A stretch of DNA of 64,000 bases from Sphingomonas yabuuchiae (lineage in GTDB: Bacteria; Pseudomonadota; Alphaproteobacteria; Sphingomonadales; Sphingomonadaceae). The stretch is from NCBI RefSeq assembly GCF_014199595.1, contig NZ_JACHNX010000001.1:434001-498000 (forward strand), in the 5' to 3' direction. The notes beneath the pieces are model-generated. The model ran no database searches, was not told the origin of the DNA, and saw only the letters and a program-made list of their open reading frames with translations. Shown in pieces: positions 15,849 to 25,201 of this stretch (the first letter of the stretch is position 1; every line of letters starts with the position of its first letter). Both the position numbers and the translations under genes were made by a program.

Positions 15849-15994
15849 GGGTCCGCTATATGGGGCGGCACGGTGGCGAGGGAAGGGGCCAGTGCTACGC
15901 GGTCCAGGGCGGATCGACATTTGAAGACATGTACTTCCCTCGCCCCTCGCAGAGGGGAGAGGGGAGGATAAAACAAGACGCGTTCCGATTTGAC

Positions 15995-17455
15995 CTAACC
16001 CGCCCGTCGCCGATCGCCGCGTCGGCGTTCGCCCACCCGGTCGCGCTTGGCGCCATAGAGGCGGCTATCGGCATGGTGCATGAAATCGCGGTTGGTCCGG
16101 CAATCCTCGGGGCGCAGCGTCACCGCGACCGTGCCCGCACAACTCATGGTCAGCTTGTCGATGGTGATCGTGATGGTCAGCAACGCCTCGATCCGCACGC
16201 GCAGGGCGTCGATATCGGTCAGCAGCGCAGGGTCGCGGACGATCAGTCCGAACTCGTCGCCGCCCAGTCGCGCGACGAAGCTGCCGTCCAGCCAGTCGGA
16301 GCGCAGGCGTTGGCCGACGATGCGCAGCACCTCGTCCCCCGCCGGGTGGCCCAGCGTGTCGTTGATCAGCTTGAAGCCGTCCAGATCGATCAGGACCAGC
16401 GCCAGCGGCTCGCCCTTGCCGACGGACTCCGCGATCGCCGCCTCCAGCGTCCGGTCGAAGGCGGCGCGGTTGGCGAGCAGGGTCAGCGCGTCGGTATCCG
16501 CATTGCGGCGCAGCTGGGTTTCCAGCGCGTGGCGCTCGGTCACGTCCTGGAACATGCCGACCAGCCCGTGCGGCTCGCCGTCCAGCATCTCGCGCTCGCC
16601 CATCACGCGGACCCGTCGTTTGCGGCCCAGCGCGGTGATGAAGTCCAACTCGATGTCGAACGGATCGCCGGTCCGCACCGTCTGCGCGATGGTATTGCGC
16701 AGCACCTCGCGCGCGGCGGGCGGGTAATAGGACAGGCCCTGGTCGACCGTGAAATGCTGGCCCGGGTTCAGTTCGTGGATGCGGTATACCCCCTCGGACC
16801 ACATGGCCTGACCGTCAGCCAGGGTGATCCGCCACGATCCGATCATCGCCAGCCGCTCGACCTGGCGGACGGTACGGTCCTTGGCGCGCAGATCGGCGGC
16901 CTGTCGCTCGCTGAGTTCGGCCATCGCATTGGCACGTCGGGCGATGGCGCGGGCGGCGATCAGCGCCTCGGCCAGCCGCGCCAGATGGCGCAACGTCTGT
17001 TCCCCCGCCGGGCTCAGCGAGCGCGGCGTGGCGTCCATGACGCAGAGCGAGCCGATCGCCTGGGGCGCGCCGTCCAGATCGGGCACACGGATCGGCATCC
17101 CCGCATAGAAACGCGTCCCCGCCTCGCCCGTCACGAACGGATTGACCGCGAAACGCGGATCGCGGCTGAGGTCGGGGACGATCGTCACATCGCTTGAGTG
17201 GATGGTATGATCGCAAAAGGCGACGTTGCGCGGCATCTGTCGGGGCAGGTCGCCGATCGCCGACTTGACCCAGAAACGGTCCCGGTCCGCCAGGGTCAAC
17301 GCCGCCACCGGGCAGCCGAGCATCTCGGCGGCCAGCGAGACGAGCGCATCGAACTCCGCTTCCGGCTCGCTGTCGAGCAGCGCATGCGCCTGGAGCGTGG
17401 CCAGGCGGCGTTCCTCGTCGAACGGCGCGGGGATGGTAAGGGGGGCTTCCATCAT
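15995..17455 (-). CDS. diguanylate cyclase with GAF and PAS sensory domains
   Basis: 486 aa, without transmembrane segments, so cytoplasmic. The GAF domain spans about 15-165 and a PAS domain with PAC tail about 195-300. The GGDEF domain (about 310-475) has an intact RLGGDEFGL catalytic loop, so cyclic-di-GMP synthesis is expected. The position of the allosteric RxxD inhibitory site upstream of the loop reads LDGS, so product inhibition through that site is unlikely. The gene is divergent from the two-component pair, and the long spacer between them holds a candidate RNA. Confidence 0.92.
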   Translation of the reverse strand: MMEAPLTIPAPFDEERRLATLQAHALLDSEPEAEFDALVSLAAEMLGCPVAALTLADRDRFWVKSAIGDLPRQMPRNVAFCDHTIHSSDVTIVPDLSRDPRFAVNPFVTGEAGTRFYAGMPIRVPDLDGAPQAIGSLCVMDATPRSLSPAGEQTLRHLARLAEALIAARAIARRANAMAELSERQAADLRAKDRTVRQVERLAMIGSWRITLADGQAMWSEGVYRIHELNPGQHFTVDQGLSYYPPAAREVLRNTIAQTVRTGDPFDIELDFITALGRKRRVRVMGEREMLDGEPHGLVGMFQDVTERHALETQLRRNADTDALTLLANRAAFDRTLEAAIAESVGKGEPLALVLIDLDGFKLINDTLGHPAGDEVLRIVGQRLRSDWLDGSFVARLGGDEFGLIVRDPALLTDIDALRVRIEALLTITITIDKLTMSCAGTVAVTLRPEDCRTNRDFMHHADSRLYGAKRDRVGERRRGDRRRAG

Positions 17456-17610
17456 GATGTGCGGACCATAACCAAAAGAGTTTTCAGAACCTTAAAAATG
17501 GACGGAAGCATAAGAATTTATTCGGCTTTTTGTGTGATCGAAATTACAGAACGCGACCGGCCGAACCGCGGATGGGGTGGATGACGCATTTGTCACATTG
17601 TGGTCACCCC

Positions 17611-17728
17611 GGGGTATCCCGACGGGCTGTAGCCCTTTGCCCCACGGAGTTCGCAGAGCTCGGCACCCGACACTCCCGGGGGTGCCGTCGCGGCCGGCGG
17701 GAAGAGCGCTTCCCGCCGGTCTTTCCTT
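17611..17728 (+). ncRNA. candidate structured small RNA or attenuator leader
   Basis: The 360-bp spacer between the GGDEF gene and the response regulator holds three consecutive stems: GGGC/GCCC around 17624-17635, possibly enclosed by GGGG/CCCC at 17611 and 17640; CGGCACCC/GGGTGCCG at 17661-17668 and 17680-17687; and an 11-bp perfect hairpin CCGGCGGGAAG/CTTCCCGCCGG at 17694-17719 followed by TCTTTCCTT. The last is a textbook terminator that works only on the plus strand. The RNA could end there, or the structure could attenuate transcription into the response regulator at 17816. I do not recognise the family. Confidence 0.45.
17694..17728 (+). terminator. strong hairpin terminator upstream of the response regulator
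   Basis: An 11-bp perfect GC-rich stem (17694-17704 with 17709-17719), a 4-nt loop AGCG and a U-rich tail TCTTTCCTT. No gene ends just upstream on this strand, so it belongs to a short untranslated transcript. Confidence 0.7.
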
Positions 17729-17815
17729 GGCGGCAGCAGCGGTGAGCCGGGATCGAGCGACCTCGCGATGCCGCCGCAATGATGAATGTCGCCCAATGAC
17801 GGAGCAGACGAGCCG

Positions 17816-18508
17816 ATGAGCCGCAAAATCCTGATCGTCGAAGATGACGCCTCGACCGCCGCCTATGTCGCCAAGGGGCTGGCCGAGGCGGGTTATGCCG
17901 TCGAGCAATGCGGGGACGGCCGCGATGGCCTGTTCCTGGCGAGCGAGGGCATATTCGACCTCATCATCGCCGACCGGATGCTGCCGCGGCTGGACGGGCT
18001 GGCGATGGTCAGCGCGATCCGCGCCGCGGGTATCTCGACGCCGGTGCTCGTGCTCTCGGCGCTCGCCACGGTCGACGACCGGGTCGACGGGCTGAAGGCG
18101 GGCGCGGACGATTATCTGTGCAAGCCCTTCTCCTTCGCCGAGCTGTCGGCGCGGATCGAGGCGCTGGTCCGCCGCTCCGACCGCGCCGCGTCCGAGCCGA
18201 CCCGCACCAAGCTGAGCGTCGGCGATCTGGAGATCGACCTGCTGGCGCGCACCGTGACGCGGGCGGGCAAGATCATCCCGGTCGGCGCGCGCGAGTTCAA
18301 CCTCCTGGAGTTCCTGGCGCGTCATGCGGGCCAGGTCGTCACCCGCACGATGATGCTGGAGAAGATCTGGAACTATCATTTCGACCCGGGATCGAACGTG
18401 GTCGACGTCCATATCGGGCGGCTGCGTCGCAAGCTGGAAGAGGGGTTCGGCAGCCCGATCCTGCATACGGTGCGCGGCGCGGGCTATAGGCTGGCCGTCG
18501 AAGGGTGA
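17816..18508 (+). CDS. OmpR-family response regulator
   Basis: 230 aa. The receiver domain (about 1-118) has the acidic pair Glu9-Asp10 and phospho-acceptor Asp53 (IIADRMLP), and a KPF motif near residue 102. A winged-helix output domain (about 130-228) ends RTVRGAGYRL-like (HTVRGAGYRLA). It resembles QseB/TctD-type copper or stress regulators, but the specific target cannot be read. Its TGA overlaps the GTG start of the histidine kinase, so the pair is translationally coupled. Confidence 0.93.
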   Translation: MSRKILIVEDDASTAAYVAKGLAEAGYAVEQCGDGRDGLFLASEGIFDLIIADRMLPRLDGLAMVSAIRAAGISTPVLVLSALATVDDRVDGLKAGADDYLCKPFSFAELSARIEALVRRSDRAASEPTRTKLSVGDLEIDLLARTVTRAGKIIPVGAREFNLLEFLARHAGQVVTRTMMLEKIWNYHFDPGSNVVDVHIGRLRRKLEEGFGSPILHTVRGAGYRLAVEG

Positions 18509-19860
18509 AGCCCCGGCTGACGATCTCGGCGCGGATCGCGCTGCTGTCGATCATCCTTGCGCTGGTGTCCAATCTGGCGCTGGTCGGCTTCATCTGGAAA
18601 CAGACCAGCGCGGATGCGGTGGCGGCGCTTCACCGCGAGATCGTCGAACAGGCCGATGCCCTGCGCGCCGTATGGCGGACCGGGGCGCTGCCGGCCCTCG
18701 CCGATGCGATCAAGGAAGCGCGCGAGCCGGGCGACGTGTCGCTGGTGCTGGCGATCTTCGATCCGCAGGGGCACCGGATCGCGGGCTATGCGCCGCGCCA
18801 TCTGGCCGTGCCGCTGGCCGACACGCCGTTCCGCATCGCTGTGCTGGGCCGCGACGGCGTGTGGAACGCGCGGGAGGCGGGGTATACGCTCCATCCCATT
18901 GGCCATGACTGGCTGCTGGTCGGGCGTCCGCTCGACCTGATCGAGGCGCAGCAGGTGGCGATCGAGCGCGCGCTGGCGCTGGCGGTGTTCCTGTCGCTGA
19001 TGCTGGGGGTGGGCACTGGGCTGGTGCTCGCGCGCTATGTCACGGGGCGGCTCAATACCATCGTCGCGGTGATCGATGCGGCGGGCGAGGGCGACCTGAC
19101 CCGCCGCGTGCGATTGGTCCGCGACGGGAATGACGAAGGGGATGCCTTCGACCGGCTGGCCGAGCGGCTGAATGCGATGCTCGGCAAGATCGAGCAGTTG
19201 ATGGCCGAGCTGCGAGTCGTCACCGACAGCCTGGCGCACGACCTGCGCTCGCCGCTCGCCCGCCTGCGCACCAAGACCGAGCAGGCGGTGCTGATCGCCG
19301 ACCCGGCCCAGCGCGAGGCCGCTTTGGGCGGCTTGCTGGTCGAAACCGATCTCATCATGCGGATGCTGACCATGGTGATCGAGATCAGCCGGTCCGAGTC
19401 GGTGACGCGCGACCGCTTTACTTTGGCCTCGCCGGTCGAACTGGTCGAGGAGATCGGCGAACTCTACGCCCCGGTCGCCGAGGAGGCCGGATTGCGCTTC
19501 CTGATCGACGTGGAGGCGCGCCCTGCGCCCTTGCCGCTGCACCGCGAACTCATGAGCCAGGCGCTGTCCAATCTGATCGACAATGCCCTGAAGCACGGCG
19601 CGTCGGGCGGTGAGGTGACGCTGCGGCTGCGCGAGGGGGCGGAGGGAATCATCTTTCAGGTCGAGGATCACGGCCCCGGCATCGCCGAGGCGGACCGTGC
19701 GCAGGCGTTGAAGCGCTTCGGCCGACTCGACACCGCCCGCACGACTCCGGGGGCCGGGCTGGGCATGGCGCTGATCGAGGCGGTGGCAAGGTTGCACGGC
19801 GGACGATTCGATCTGGCCGACAATGCGCCCGGCCTGATCGCGCGGCTGGTGATTCCATAA
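18505..19860 (+). CDS. sensor histidine kinase, partner of the response regulator at 17816
   Basis: 451 aa, GTG start with a 4-nt GTGA overlap. TM1 (about 8-29), a ~125-residue periplasmic domain, TM2 (about 157-177) and HAMP (to about 230) are followed by the H-box DSLAHDLRSPLARL with phospho-acceptor His245. The ATP-binding domain has the N-box SNLIDNALKHG and G-boxes EDHGPGI and GAGLGMAL. A complete membrane kinase; the ligand is unknown. Confidence 0.93.
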   Translation: MKPRLTISARIALLSIILALVSNLALVGFIWKQTSADAVAALHREIVEQADALRAVWRTGALPALADAIKEAREPGDVSLVLAIFDPQGHRIAGYAPRHLAVPLADTPFRIAVLGRDGVWNAREAGYTLHPIGHDWLLVGRPLDLIEAQQVAIERALALAVFLSLMLGVGTGLVLARYVTGRLNTIVAVIDAAGEGDLTRRVRLVRDGNDEGDAFDRLAERLNAMLGKIEQLMAELRVVTDSLAHDLRSPLARLRTKTEQAVLIADPAQREAALGGLLVETDLIMRMLTMVIEISRSESVTRDRFTLASPVELVEEIGELYAPVAEEAGLRFLIDVEARPAPLPLHRELMSQALSNLIDNALKHGASGGEVTLRLREGAEGIIFQVEDHGPGIAEADRAQALKRFGRLDTARTTPGAGLGMALIEAVARLHGGRFDLADNAPGLIARLVIP

Positions 19861-19861
19861 A

Positions 19862-19982
19862 TCCTCCCCGGCACGGGGAGGGGGACCAGCGAAGCCGGTG
19901 GAGGGGGCGTGCGGCGAGGGGCGTCCTGTGTGGAAGCCCCCTCCGTCAGGCTGCGCCTGCCACCTCCCCGTGTCGGGGAGGA
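19862..19982. repeat. ~120-bp inverted repeat after the histidine kinase
   Basis: Outer arms TCCTCCCCGGCACGGGGAGG and CCTCCCCGTGTCGGGGAGGA; between them a second pair, AGCCGGTGGAGGGGGC against the imperfect GCCCCCTCCGTCAGGCT. It has the same architecture as the elements at 9887, 25057 and 47681. Confidence 0.85.
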
Positions 19983-20023
19983 TCGGACTTGCCCCGCTGC
20001 CTCAGCGCTTTACACCCCGGCGC

Positions 20024-20272
20024 ATGGACACGCTTTCCCTGTTCGGCCTGCTCGCCGTTTCCTTCACCCTGGTCTGCTATGCGATGGAATCGGGGTCGCA
20101 CTGGTGGACGCTGGGCTTCTGCCTGGGGTGCGTCGCGGGGTCGGCCTATGGATTTCTCCAAGGCGCCTGGCCGTTCGGCGTCGTCGAGATCGTGTGGGCG
20201 GTCGTGTCCTTCCGCCGCTGGCTGACGCTCAAGCGGCTGCAATCGGCGAAGTTTGTGGAACCGATCGCTTGA
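20024..20272 (+). CDS. small three-helix membrane protein
   Basis: 82 aa from the ATG at 20024 (MDTLSLFGLLAVS); the open frame runs back into the repeat but has no homology there. Three hydrophobic helices are visible, and the segment GSAYGFLQGAWPFGVVEIVWAV-like at 44-65 resembles small conserved inner-membrane proteins such as the CBU_0592 type. It ends with a basic tail (FRRWLTLKRL). No function can be assigned. It precedes the ribosomal cluster. Confidence 0.7.
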   Translation: MDTLSLFGLLAVSFTLVCYAMESGSHWWTLGFCLGCVAGSAYGFLQGAWPFGVVEIVWAVVSFRRWLTLKRLQSAKFVEPIA

Positions 20273-20350
20273 CAGGATGTTGCGCGGGGCCTAACTGACC
20301 GTCCTTCCAACACCCCCGGTTGAACGACGCGCGCGTTACGTGCGTCGCCA

Positions 20351-20407
20351 TTCCGCGTGGCGGAACCATCGCGTTGAGATGGAGCATGTGCGGCCATGCC
20401 ATGCTCC
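20351..20407 (+). promoter_or_regulatory. stem-loops in the rpsM leader
   Basis: Between the membrane protein and rpsM lie a 6-bp hairpin TTCCGC-GTG-GCGGAA (20351-20365) and an 8-bp hairpin GGAGCATG/CATGCTCC (20381-20388 with 20400-20407). The second ends just before the rpsM ribosome-binding site (AGGAG). Leader hairpins of ribosomal operons often bind a ribosomal protein for feedback control; that role is inferred here. Confidence 0.4.
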
Positions 20408-20430
20408 GTGGAGCTAGGAGAACAAGTTTC

Positions 20431-20799
20431 ATGGCACGTATTGCGGGTGTCAACCTCCCGACCAACAAGCGCGTATTGATCGCGCTGACCTATATCCACG
20501 GCATCGGTCCGGCCAAGGCGAAGCAGATCACTGCCAAGCTGAACATCGCCGCTGATCGTCGCGTCCAGGACCTTTCGGACCAGGAAGTGCTGCAGATCCG
20601 TGAGACCATCGACGCCGATCACACGGTGGAAGGCGATCTGCGTCGCGAAACCGCGATGAACATCAAGCGCCTGATGGACCTGGCCTGCTATCGCGGCCTG
20701 CGTCACCGCAAGGGCCTGCCGGTCCGCGGCCAGCGCACGCACACCAACGCGCGCACCCGCAAGGGCAAGGCGAAGCCGATCGCGGGCAAGAAGAAGTAA
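20431..20799 (+). CDS. rpsM: 30S ribosomal protein S13
   Basis: 122 aa. [14 protein letters not shown] start, the helix-hairpin-helix [10 protein letters not shown], and the C-terminal [20 protein letters not shown] signature with a Lys-rich tail that reaches the decoding centre. The start is the ATG at 20431, 12 nt after AGGAG. First gene of the conserved rpsM-rpsK-rpoA-rplQ alpha-operon; rpmJ and rpsD are not here, as in other alphaproteobacteria. Confidence 0.99.
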   Translation: MARIAGVNLPTNKRVLIALTYIHGIGPAKAKQITAKLNIAADRRVQDLSDQEVLQIRETIDADHTVEGDLRRETAMNIKRLMDLACYRGLRHRKGLPVRGQRTHTNARTRKGKAKPIAGKKK

Positions 20800-20818
20800 T
20801 TCGTCCGGGGGACGAATT
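20798..20818 (+). promoter_or_regulatory. perfect stem-loop at the rpsM stop codon
   Basis: AATTCGTCC and GGACGAATT pair perfectly around a GGG loop, and the left arm includes the last bases of the rpsM stop codon. There is no U-run, so an RNA-processing or stability element is more likely than a terminator. Confidence 0.4.
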
Positions 20819-20894
20819 AATCCGCCGGAGGCAGGCTTGTGGCTGACCGCCCGCCGCTCTCCGCATCAGGATATCAGGTCAGGATTATCATCTA

Positions 20895-21284
20895 ATGGCA
20901 CGTGAACCGCAGCGCATTCGCCGTCGCGAGCGCAAGAACATCACCGCCGGCGTCGCCCATGTGAACGCCAGCTTCAACAACACCATGATCACCATCACCG
21001 ATGCCCAGGGCAACGCCATTTCGTGGTCGTCGGCCGGCATGATGGGCTTCAAGGGCTCGCGCAAGTCGACCCCGTATGCGGCGCAGGTCGCAGCGGAAGA
21101 CGCGGGCAAGAAGGCCGCCGAGCACGGCGTCCGCACCCTGGAAGTCGAAGTGAAGGGTCCGGGTTCGGGCCGCGAGTCGGCGCTGCGCGCGCTGCAGGCG
21201 GTCGGTTTCCAGATCTCCTCGATCCGCGACGTCACCTCGATCCCGCACAACGGCGTGCGGCCTTCCAAGCGTCGCCGCGTCTGA
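20895..21284 (+). CDS. rpsK: 30S ribosomal protein S11
   Basis: 129 aa, full length. The platform protein of the 30S subunit; [21 protein letters not shown], split here as [10 protein letters not shown], and the C-terminal [14 protein letters not shown] are diagnostic. It follows rpsM after a 95-bp spacer that includes a stem-loop. Confidence 0.99.
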   Translation: MAREPQRIRRRERKNITAGVAHVNASFNNTMITITDAQGNAISWSSAGMMGFKGSRKSTPYAAQVAAEDAGKKAAEHGVRTLEVEVKGPGSGRESALRALQAVGFQISSIRDVTSIPHNGVRPSKRRRV

Positions 21285-21372
21285 TGCTTCCCATGGCCGG
21301 CTGACGAGTCGGCCATGCCTCTCTCCATGGCTGGAACCGTCCCCGTTCCGGCCCACAACTCAGGGGAACCAC

Positions 21373-22437
21373 GTGTCTGTCAACGCAAAGAACTGGCAGG
21401 AACTGAAGAAGCCCAACGCGCTCGAGAAAAAGGGTGGCGATGGCAAGCGGAAGGCGACGTTCGTTGCCGAACCGCTGGAGCGTGGCTTCGGCCTGACGCT
21501 GGGCAACGCGCTTCGCCGCGTGCTCCTGTCGTCGCTCCAGGGCGCGGCGGTGACCTCGATCAAGATCGAGAACGTGCTGCACGAGTTCTCGTCGCTCGCC
21601 GGTGTGCGTGAAGACGTCACCGACATCGTGCTGAACGTCAAGCAGCTCGCGATCCGCATGCAGGGCGAAGGCCCCAAGCGTCTCCAGCTGTCGGCGACCG
21701 GTCCCGCCACCGTCAAGGCCGGCGACATCGCCGTGTCGGGCGACATCGAGGTCATGAACAAGGACCTGGTGATCTGCCATCTCGACGAAGGCGCGACGTT
21801 CAACATGGAACTGACCGCCGACATCGGTAAGGGCTATGTCCCCGCCGCGTCGAACCGTCCGGCCGATGCGCCGATCGGTCTGATCCCCGTCGATGCGCTC
21901 TATTCGCCGGTCCGTCAGGTGTCGTACAAGGTCGATCCGACCCGCGTCGGCCAGGACCTGGACTATGACAAGCTGACGCTCTCGATCGAGACCGACGGCA
22001 CCGTCACCCCGGAAGACGCCGTGGCCTATGCCGCGCGCATCCTCCAGGACCAGCTGGCGCTGTTCGTGCACTTCGACGACTCGGCGCTCACCCGCGCGGC
22101 CCCCGTGGGCCAGGCGGCGATCCCCGCCGCTGGTGGCGAGCCGCAGAGCGACGCGCAGCAGATCAACCGTTACCTTCTCAAGAAGGTCGACGAGTTGGAA
22201 TTGTCGGTGCGTTCGGCGAACTGCCTCAAGAACGACAACATCATCTATATCGGCGATCTGGTCGGCAAGACCGAAGCCGAGATGCTGCGCACTCCGAATT
22301 TCGGCCGCAAGTCGCTGAACGAAATCAAGGAAGTGCTGTCGTCCATGGGTCTGCGCCTGGGCATGGAAATCCCCGGCTGGCCGCCCGAGAATATCGAGGA
22401 AATGGCCAAGAAGCTGGAACAGGAGATCATGGGCTGA
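21373..22437 (+). CDS. rpoA: RNA polymerase subunit alpha
   Basis: 354 aa. The N-terminal assembly domain (about 1-240, with [17 protein letters not shown]) is joined by a linker to the C-terminal DNA- and activator-binding domain (about 270-345, with [15 protein letters not shown] and [15 protein letters not shown] [11 protein letters not shown]). It starts at a GTG (21373) preceded by GGGGAA; no ATG fits. The 15-residue N-terminal extension before the conserved core is usual in alphaproteobacteria. Confidence 0.99.
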   Translation: MSVNAKNWQELKKPNALEKKGGDGKRKATFVAEPLERGFGLTLGNALRRVLLSSLQGAAVTSIKIENVLHEFSSLAGVREDVTDIVLNVKQLAIRMQGEGPKRLQLSATGPATVKAGDIAVSGDIEVMNKDLVICHLDEGATFNMELTADIGKGYVPAASNRPADAPIGLIPVDALYSPVRQVSYKVDPTRVGQDLDYDKLTLSIETDGTVTPEDAVAYAARILQDQLALFVHFDDSALTRAAPVGQAAIPAAGGEPQSDAQQINRYLLKKVDELELSVRSANCLKNDNIIYIGDLVGKTEAEMLRTPNFGRKSLNEIKEVLSSMGLRLGMEIPGWPPENIEEMAKKLEQEIMG

Positions 22438-22443
22438 GCCGCA

Positions 22444-22509
22444 CGCGGATAGCGACGCTATCCGCGACACGGCGCAAGCCCGGCCGGCGGGTCGCCCACG
22501 GGCGACCCG
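22444..22509 (+). promoter_or_regulatory. two perfect hairpins in the rpoA-rplQ spacer
   Basis: A 10-bp stem CGCGGATAGC-GAC-GCTATCCGCG (22444-22466) starts 7 bp after the rpoA stop. A second, GGGTCGCCC-AC-GGGCGACCC, lies at 22490-22509. Neither is followed by a U-run. The rest of the 245-bp spacer up to rplQ shows no gene. These could set the rplQ:rpoA ratio by RNase processing. Confidence 0.45.
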
Positions 22510-22682
22510 TTCGACGTCAGGATCGCGGCTATGCCGTGATCCGGTCCGGCTCTCCAGCAGCTTTGCTGACCCGCTCCCCGGTGAAAGCCGGAGGGCAACA
22601 AGACAGGCGAAGGTGACGGCCTTGACGGTCACCGGCTCTGGGGTTCCGTGACACGGCCCCTTAACGAACGAAGGAACTACCC

Positions 22683-23105
22683 ATGCGTCATCGCGTCGGC
22701 GGCCGTAAGCTGCAGCGTACCTCGGCTCATCGTACCGCGCTTTTCCGCAACATGTCGGCCGCGCTCATCAAGCACGAGCAGATCACCACCACCGTCGCCA
22801 AGGCGAAGGAACTGCGTCCTTACGTCGAAAAGCTGGTGACCCTGGCGAAGAAGGGCGGTCTCTCGAACCGTCGTCTGGCCCATGCCCGTCTGCTCGACGA
22901 TGCGCAGCTGGTGAAGCTGTTCGACGTTCTGGCGTCGCGCTATGCCGATCGTAACGGCGGCTACACCCGCATCATCAAGGCCGGCATCCGCGCGTCGGAC
23001 GCCTCGCCGATGGCGATCATCGAGTTCGTCGATCGCGACGTCTCGGCGAAGGGCCAGGATTCGGGTCCGGTCATGAACGAGGAAGATTTCGACGAAGCCG
23101 CGTAA
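22683..23105 (+). CDS. rplQ: 50S ribosomal protein L17
   Basis: 140 aa. [17 protein letters not shown] start and [17 protein letters not shown] are diagnostic of bL17. The C-terminus carries a ~20-residue acidic extension ([15 protein letters not shown]), a normal feature in sphingomonads. Last gene of the alpha operon, followed by a terminator. Confidence 0.99.
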   Translation: MRHRVGGRKLQRTSAHRTALFRNMSAALIKHEQITTTVAKAKELRPYVEKLVTLAKKGGLSNRRLAHARLLDDAQLVKLFDVLASRYADRNGGYTRIIKAGIRASDASPMAIIEFVDRDVSAKGQDSGPVMNEEDFDEAA

Positions 23106-23135
23106 TTTACGCGCTTCTCGAAGACCTTCGAGGAA

Positions 23136-23165
23136 GGGCCGCTCCAGCGATGGAGCGGCCCTTTT
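23136..23165 (+). terminator. rho-independent terminator after rplQ
   Basis: An 11-bp perfect stem GGGCCGCTCCA/TGGAGCGGCCC with loop GCGA and a following CTTTTCGTTT tail, 30 bp after the stop codon. Confidence 0.9.
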
Positions 23166-23200
23166 CGTTTGTGTCTTGCTCCCCAACCGTGAGCAAGCGC

Positions 23201-23311
23201 TCCCCCTCCCGCAGGCGGGAGGGGGCCGGGGGGGGGGGGGCAGGGTGTCTCACGGAGACCATCGCTTGTGGCGTTCCCTCCCCCATCCCCTCCCGCCTGC
23301 GGGAGGGGGGC
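23201..23311. repeat. facing GC palindromes with a 13-G homopolymer
   Basis: TCCCCCTCCCGCAGGCGGGA plus GGGGG at the left and a CCCCTCCCGCCTGCGGGAGG-type copy at 23287-23310 flank about 50 bp. A run of 13 consecutive G (23228-23240) sits between them. Same family as 13572-13653. The homopolymer is a likely assembly or slippage hotspot. Confidence 0.8.
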
Positions 23312-23423
23312 GTGCCAAGAATTGCGGTTTGCCCTTCTACGGCATCTCCATGACGGTCATTCACTCTACGGAAACACGTCCGCCCCGGTAGCTTTTCGCA
23401 AAAGACATCGCTATCGGACCGCC

Positions 23424-24977
23424 ATGGAGCACCCGGACAGCATCCTCATCGTCGATTTCGGCAGCCAGGTCACCCAGCTCATCGCACGCCGCGTGCGCGA
23501 GGCGGGGGTCTATAGCGAGATCGTTCCCTTCCAATCCGCCGCCGAGGCGTTCGCGCGGATCAACCCCGCCGCGGTCATCCTGTCGGGCGGCCCCGCCTCG
23601 GTCGTCGACGAGAATAGCCCGCGCATTCCGCAGGCGATCCTCGACAGCGGCCTGCCGATGCTGGGCATCTGCTATGGCCAGCAGGCGCTGACTGAGCAGC
23701 TGGGCGGCAAGGTCGAAAAGGGCGACAGCGGCGAGTTCGGCGAGGCGTTCATCACCGTCGAGGGCGAATGCACCCTGTTCGACGGCCTGTGGGCGACGGG
23801 CGAGCGGCACCAGGTTTGGATGAGCCATGGCGACAAGGTGACGGCGCTGGCGCCGGGCTTCCGCGTCGTCGCGACTAGCCCCGGCGCGCCCTATGCGATC
23901 ATCGCCAATGACGAGCGCCGCATTTATGCGATGCAGTTCCACCCCGAAGTCGTGCACACGCCCGACGGCGCCAAGCTGATCGCCAATTTCGTGCGCCATG
24001 TCGCAGGGGTCTCCGGCGACTGGACCATGGCCGAGTTCCGCGCCGCCAAGATCGCCGAGATTCGCGAGCAGGTGGGTGAGGGCCGGGTGATCTGCGGCCT
24101 GTCGGGCGGGGTCGACTCGTCGGTGGCCGCACTTCTGATCCACGAGGCGATCGGCGACCAGCTGACCTGCGTCTTCGTCGATGGCGGCATCCTGCGCCAG
24201 GGCGAGGCAGAGCAGGTCGTCAGCCTGTTCCGCGGCCATTATAACATCCCGCTCGTCCATGTGGACGCGCAGGACCTGTTCATGGACGGTCTGGCGGGCG
24301 TCACCGACCCGGAAGCCAAGCGCAAGTTCATCGGCAAGACCTTCATCGACGTGTTCGAGGCCGAGGCCAAGAAGATCGGCGGGGCCGAATTCCTGGCGCA
24401 GGGCACGCTCTACCCCGACGTGATCGAGAGCGTCAGCTTCACCGGCGGCCCGTCGGTGACGATCAAGAGCCACCACAATGTCGGCGGCCTTCCGGCGCGC
24501 ATGAACATGAAGCTGGTCGAGCCGCTGCGCGAGCTGTTCAAGGACGAGGTCCGCGTGCTGGGTCGCGAGCTGGGCCTGCCCGACGTGTTCGTCGGCCGTC
24601 ACCCGTTCCCCGGACCCGGCCTGGCGATCCGCATCCCCGGCGAAGTGACGCGCGAGCGTTGCGACATCCTGCGCAAGGCGGACGCCATCTATCTCGACGA
24701 GATTCGCAAGGCGGGTCTATACGACGCGATCTGGCAGGCCTTTGCGGTGCTGCTGCCGGTGCGTTCGGTCGGCGTGATGGGCGATGGCCGCACCTATGAC
24801 TCGGTGCTGGCGCTGCGCGCGGTGACGTCGGTCGACGGGATGACCGCGCAGGCCTTCGACTTCCCCGGCGATTTCCTGCCGCGCGTGACGACCCGGATCA
24901 TCAACGAGGTGAAGGGCATCAACCGCGTCGTGTACGACTATACCAGCAAGCCGCCCGGCACGATCGAGTGGGAATAA
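23424..24977 (+). CDS. guaA: GMP synthase (glutamine-hydrolysing)
   Basis: 517 aa; converts XMP to GMP. The N-terminal class I glutamine amidotransferase domain has Cys83 (GICYGQQ) and the His-Glu pair in MQFHPEV. The ATP pyrophosphatase domain has the P-loop [10 protein letters not shown], and the C-terminal dimerisation domain ends KPPGTIEWE. The frame is open to 23268 through a repeat, but the ATG at 23424 ([15 protein letters not shown]) fits the family. An inverted repeat pairing ATAACCAAG with CTTGGTTAT spans the stop codon (24974-25020). Confidence 0.98.
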   Translation: MEHPDSILIVDFGSQVTQLIARRVREAGVYSEIVPFQSAAEAFARINPAAVILSGGPASVVDENSPRIPQAILDSGLPMLGICYGQQALTEQLGGKVEKGDSGEFGEAFITVEGECTLFDGLWATGERHQVWMSHGDKVTALAPGFRVVATSPGAPYAIIANDERRIYAMQFHPEVVHTPDGAKLIANFVRHVAGVSGDWTMAEFRAAKIAEIREQVGEGRVICGLSGGVDSSVAALLIHEAIGDQLTCVFVDGGILRQGEAEQVVSLFRGHYNIPLVHVDAQDLFMDGLAGVTDPEAKRKFIGKTFIDVFEAEAKKIGGAEFLAQGTLYPDVIESVSFTGGPSVTIKSHHNVGGLPARMNMKLVEPLRELFKDEVRVLGRELGLPDVFVGRHPFPGPGLAIRIPGEVTRERCDILRKADAIYLDEIRKAGLYDAIWQAFAVLLPVRSVGVMGDGRTYDSVLALRAVTSVDGMTAQAFDFPGDFLPRVTTRIINEVKGINRVVYDYTSKPPGTIEWE

Positions 24978-25056
24978 CCAAGGCTCGCGATCCCGCAGGG
25001 CGGGGCTGCGGCTTGGTTATCCGGTGCCGCAAGGCACCGCGGATGTAGATGCCGTT

Positions 25057-25198
25057 TATTCCTCCCCTGTAAGGGGAGGTGGCAGGGCGCAGCCCTGACG
25101 GAGGGGTGTCACCATTCGCGAGGGTAGACCGTTCCCACGAACCGGGACACCCCTCCACCATGCTGCGCATGGTCCCCCTCCCCTATAAGGGGAGGAAT
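25057..25198. repeat. ~140-bp inverted repeat between guaA and the MFS gene
   Basis: Outer arms ATTCCTCCCCTGTAAGGGGA and CCCCTATAAGGGGAGGAAT; inner arms CCCTGACGGAGGGGTGTC and GGGACACCCCTCCACCATG. Related in layout to the other large elements. The right arm supplies the GGAGG that serves as ribosome-binding site for the MFS transporter. Confidence 0.85.
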
Positions 25199-25201
25199 GA
25201 A

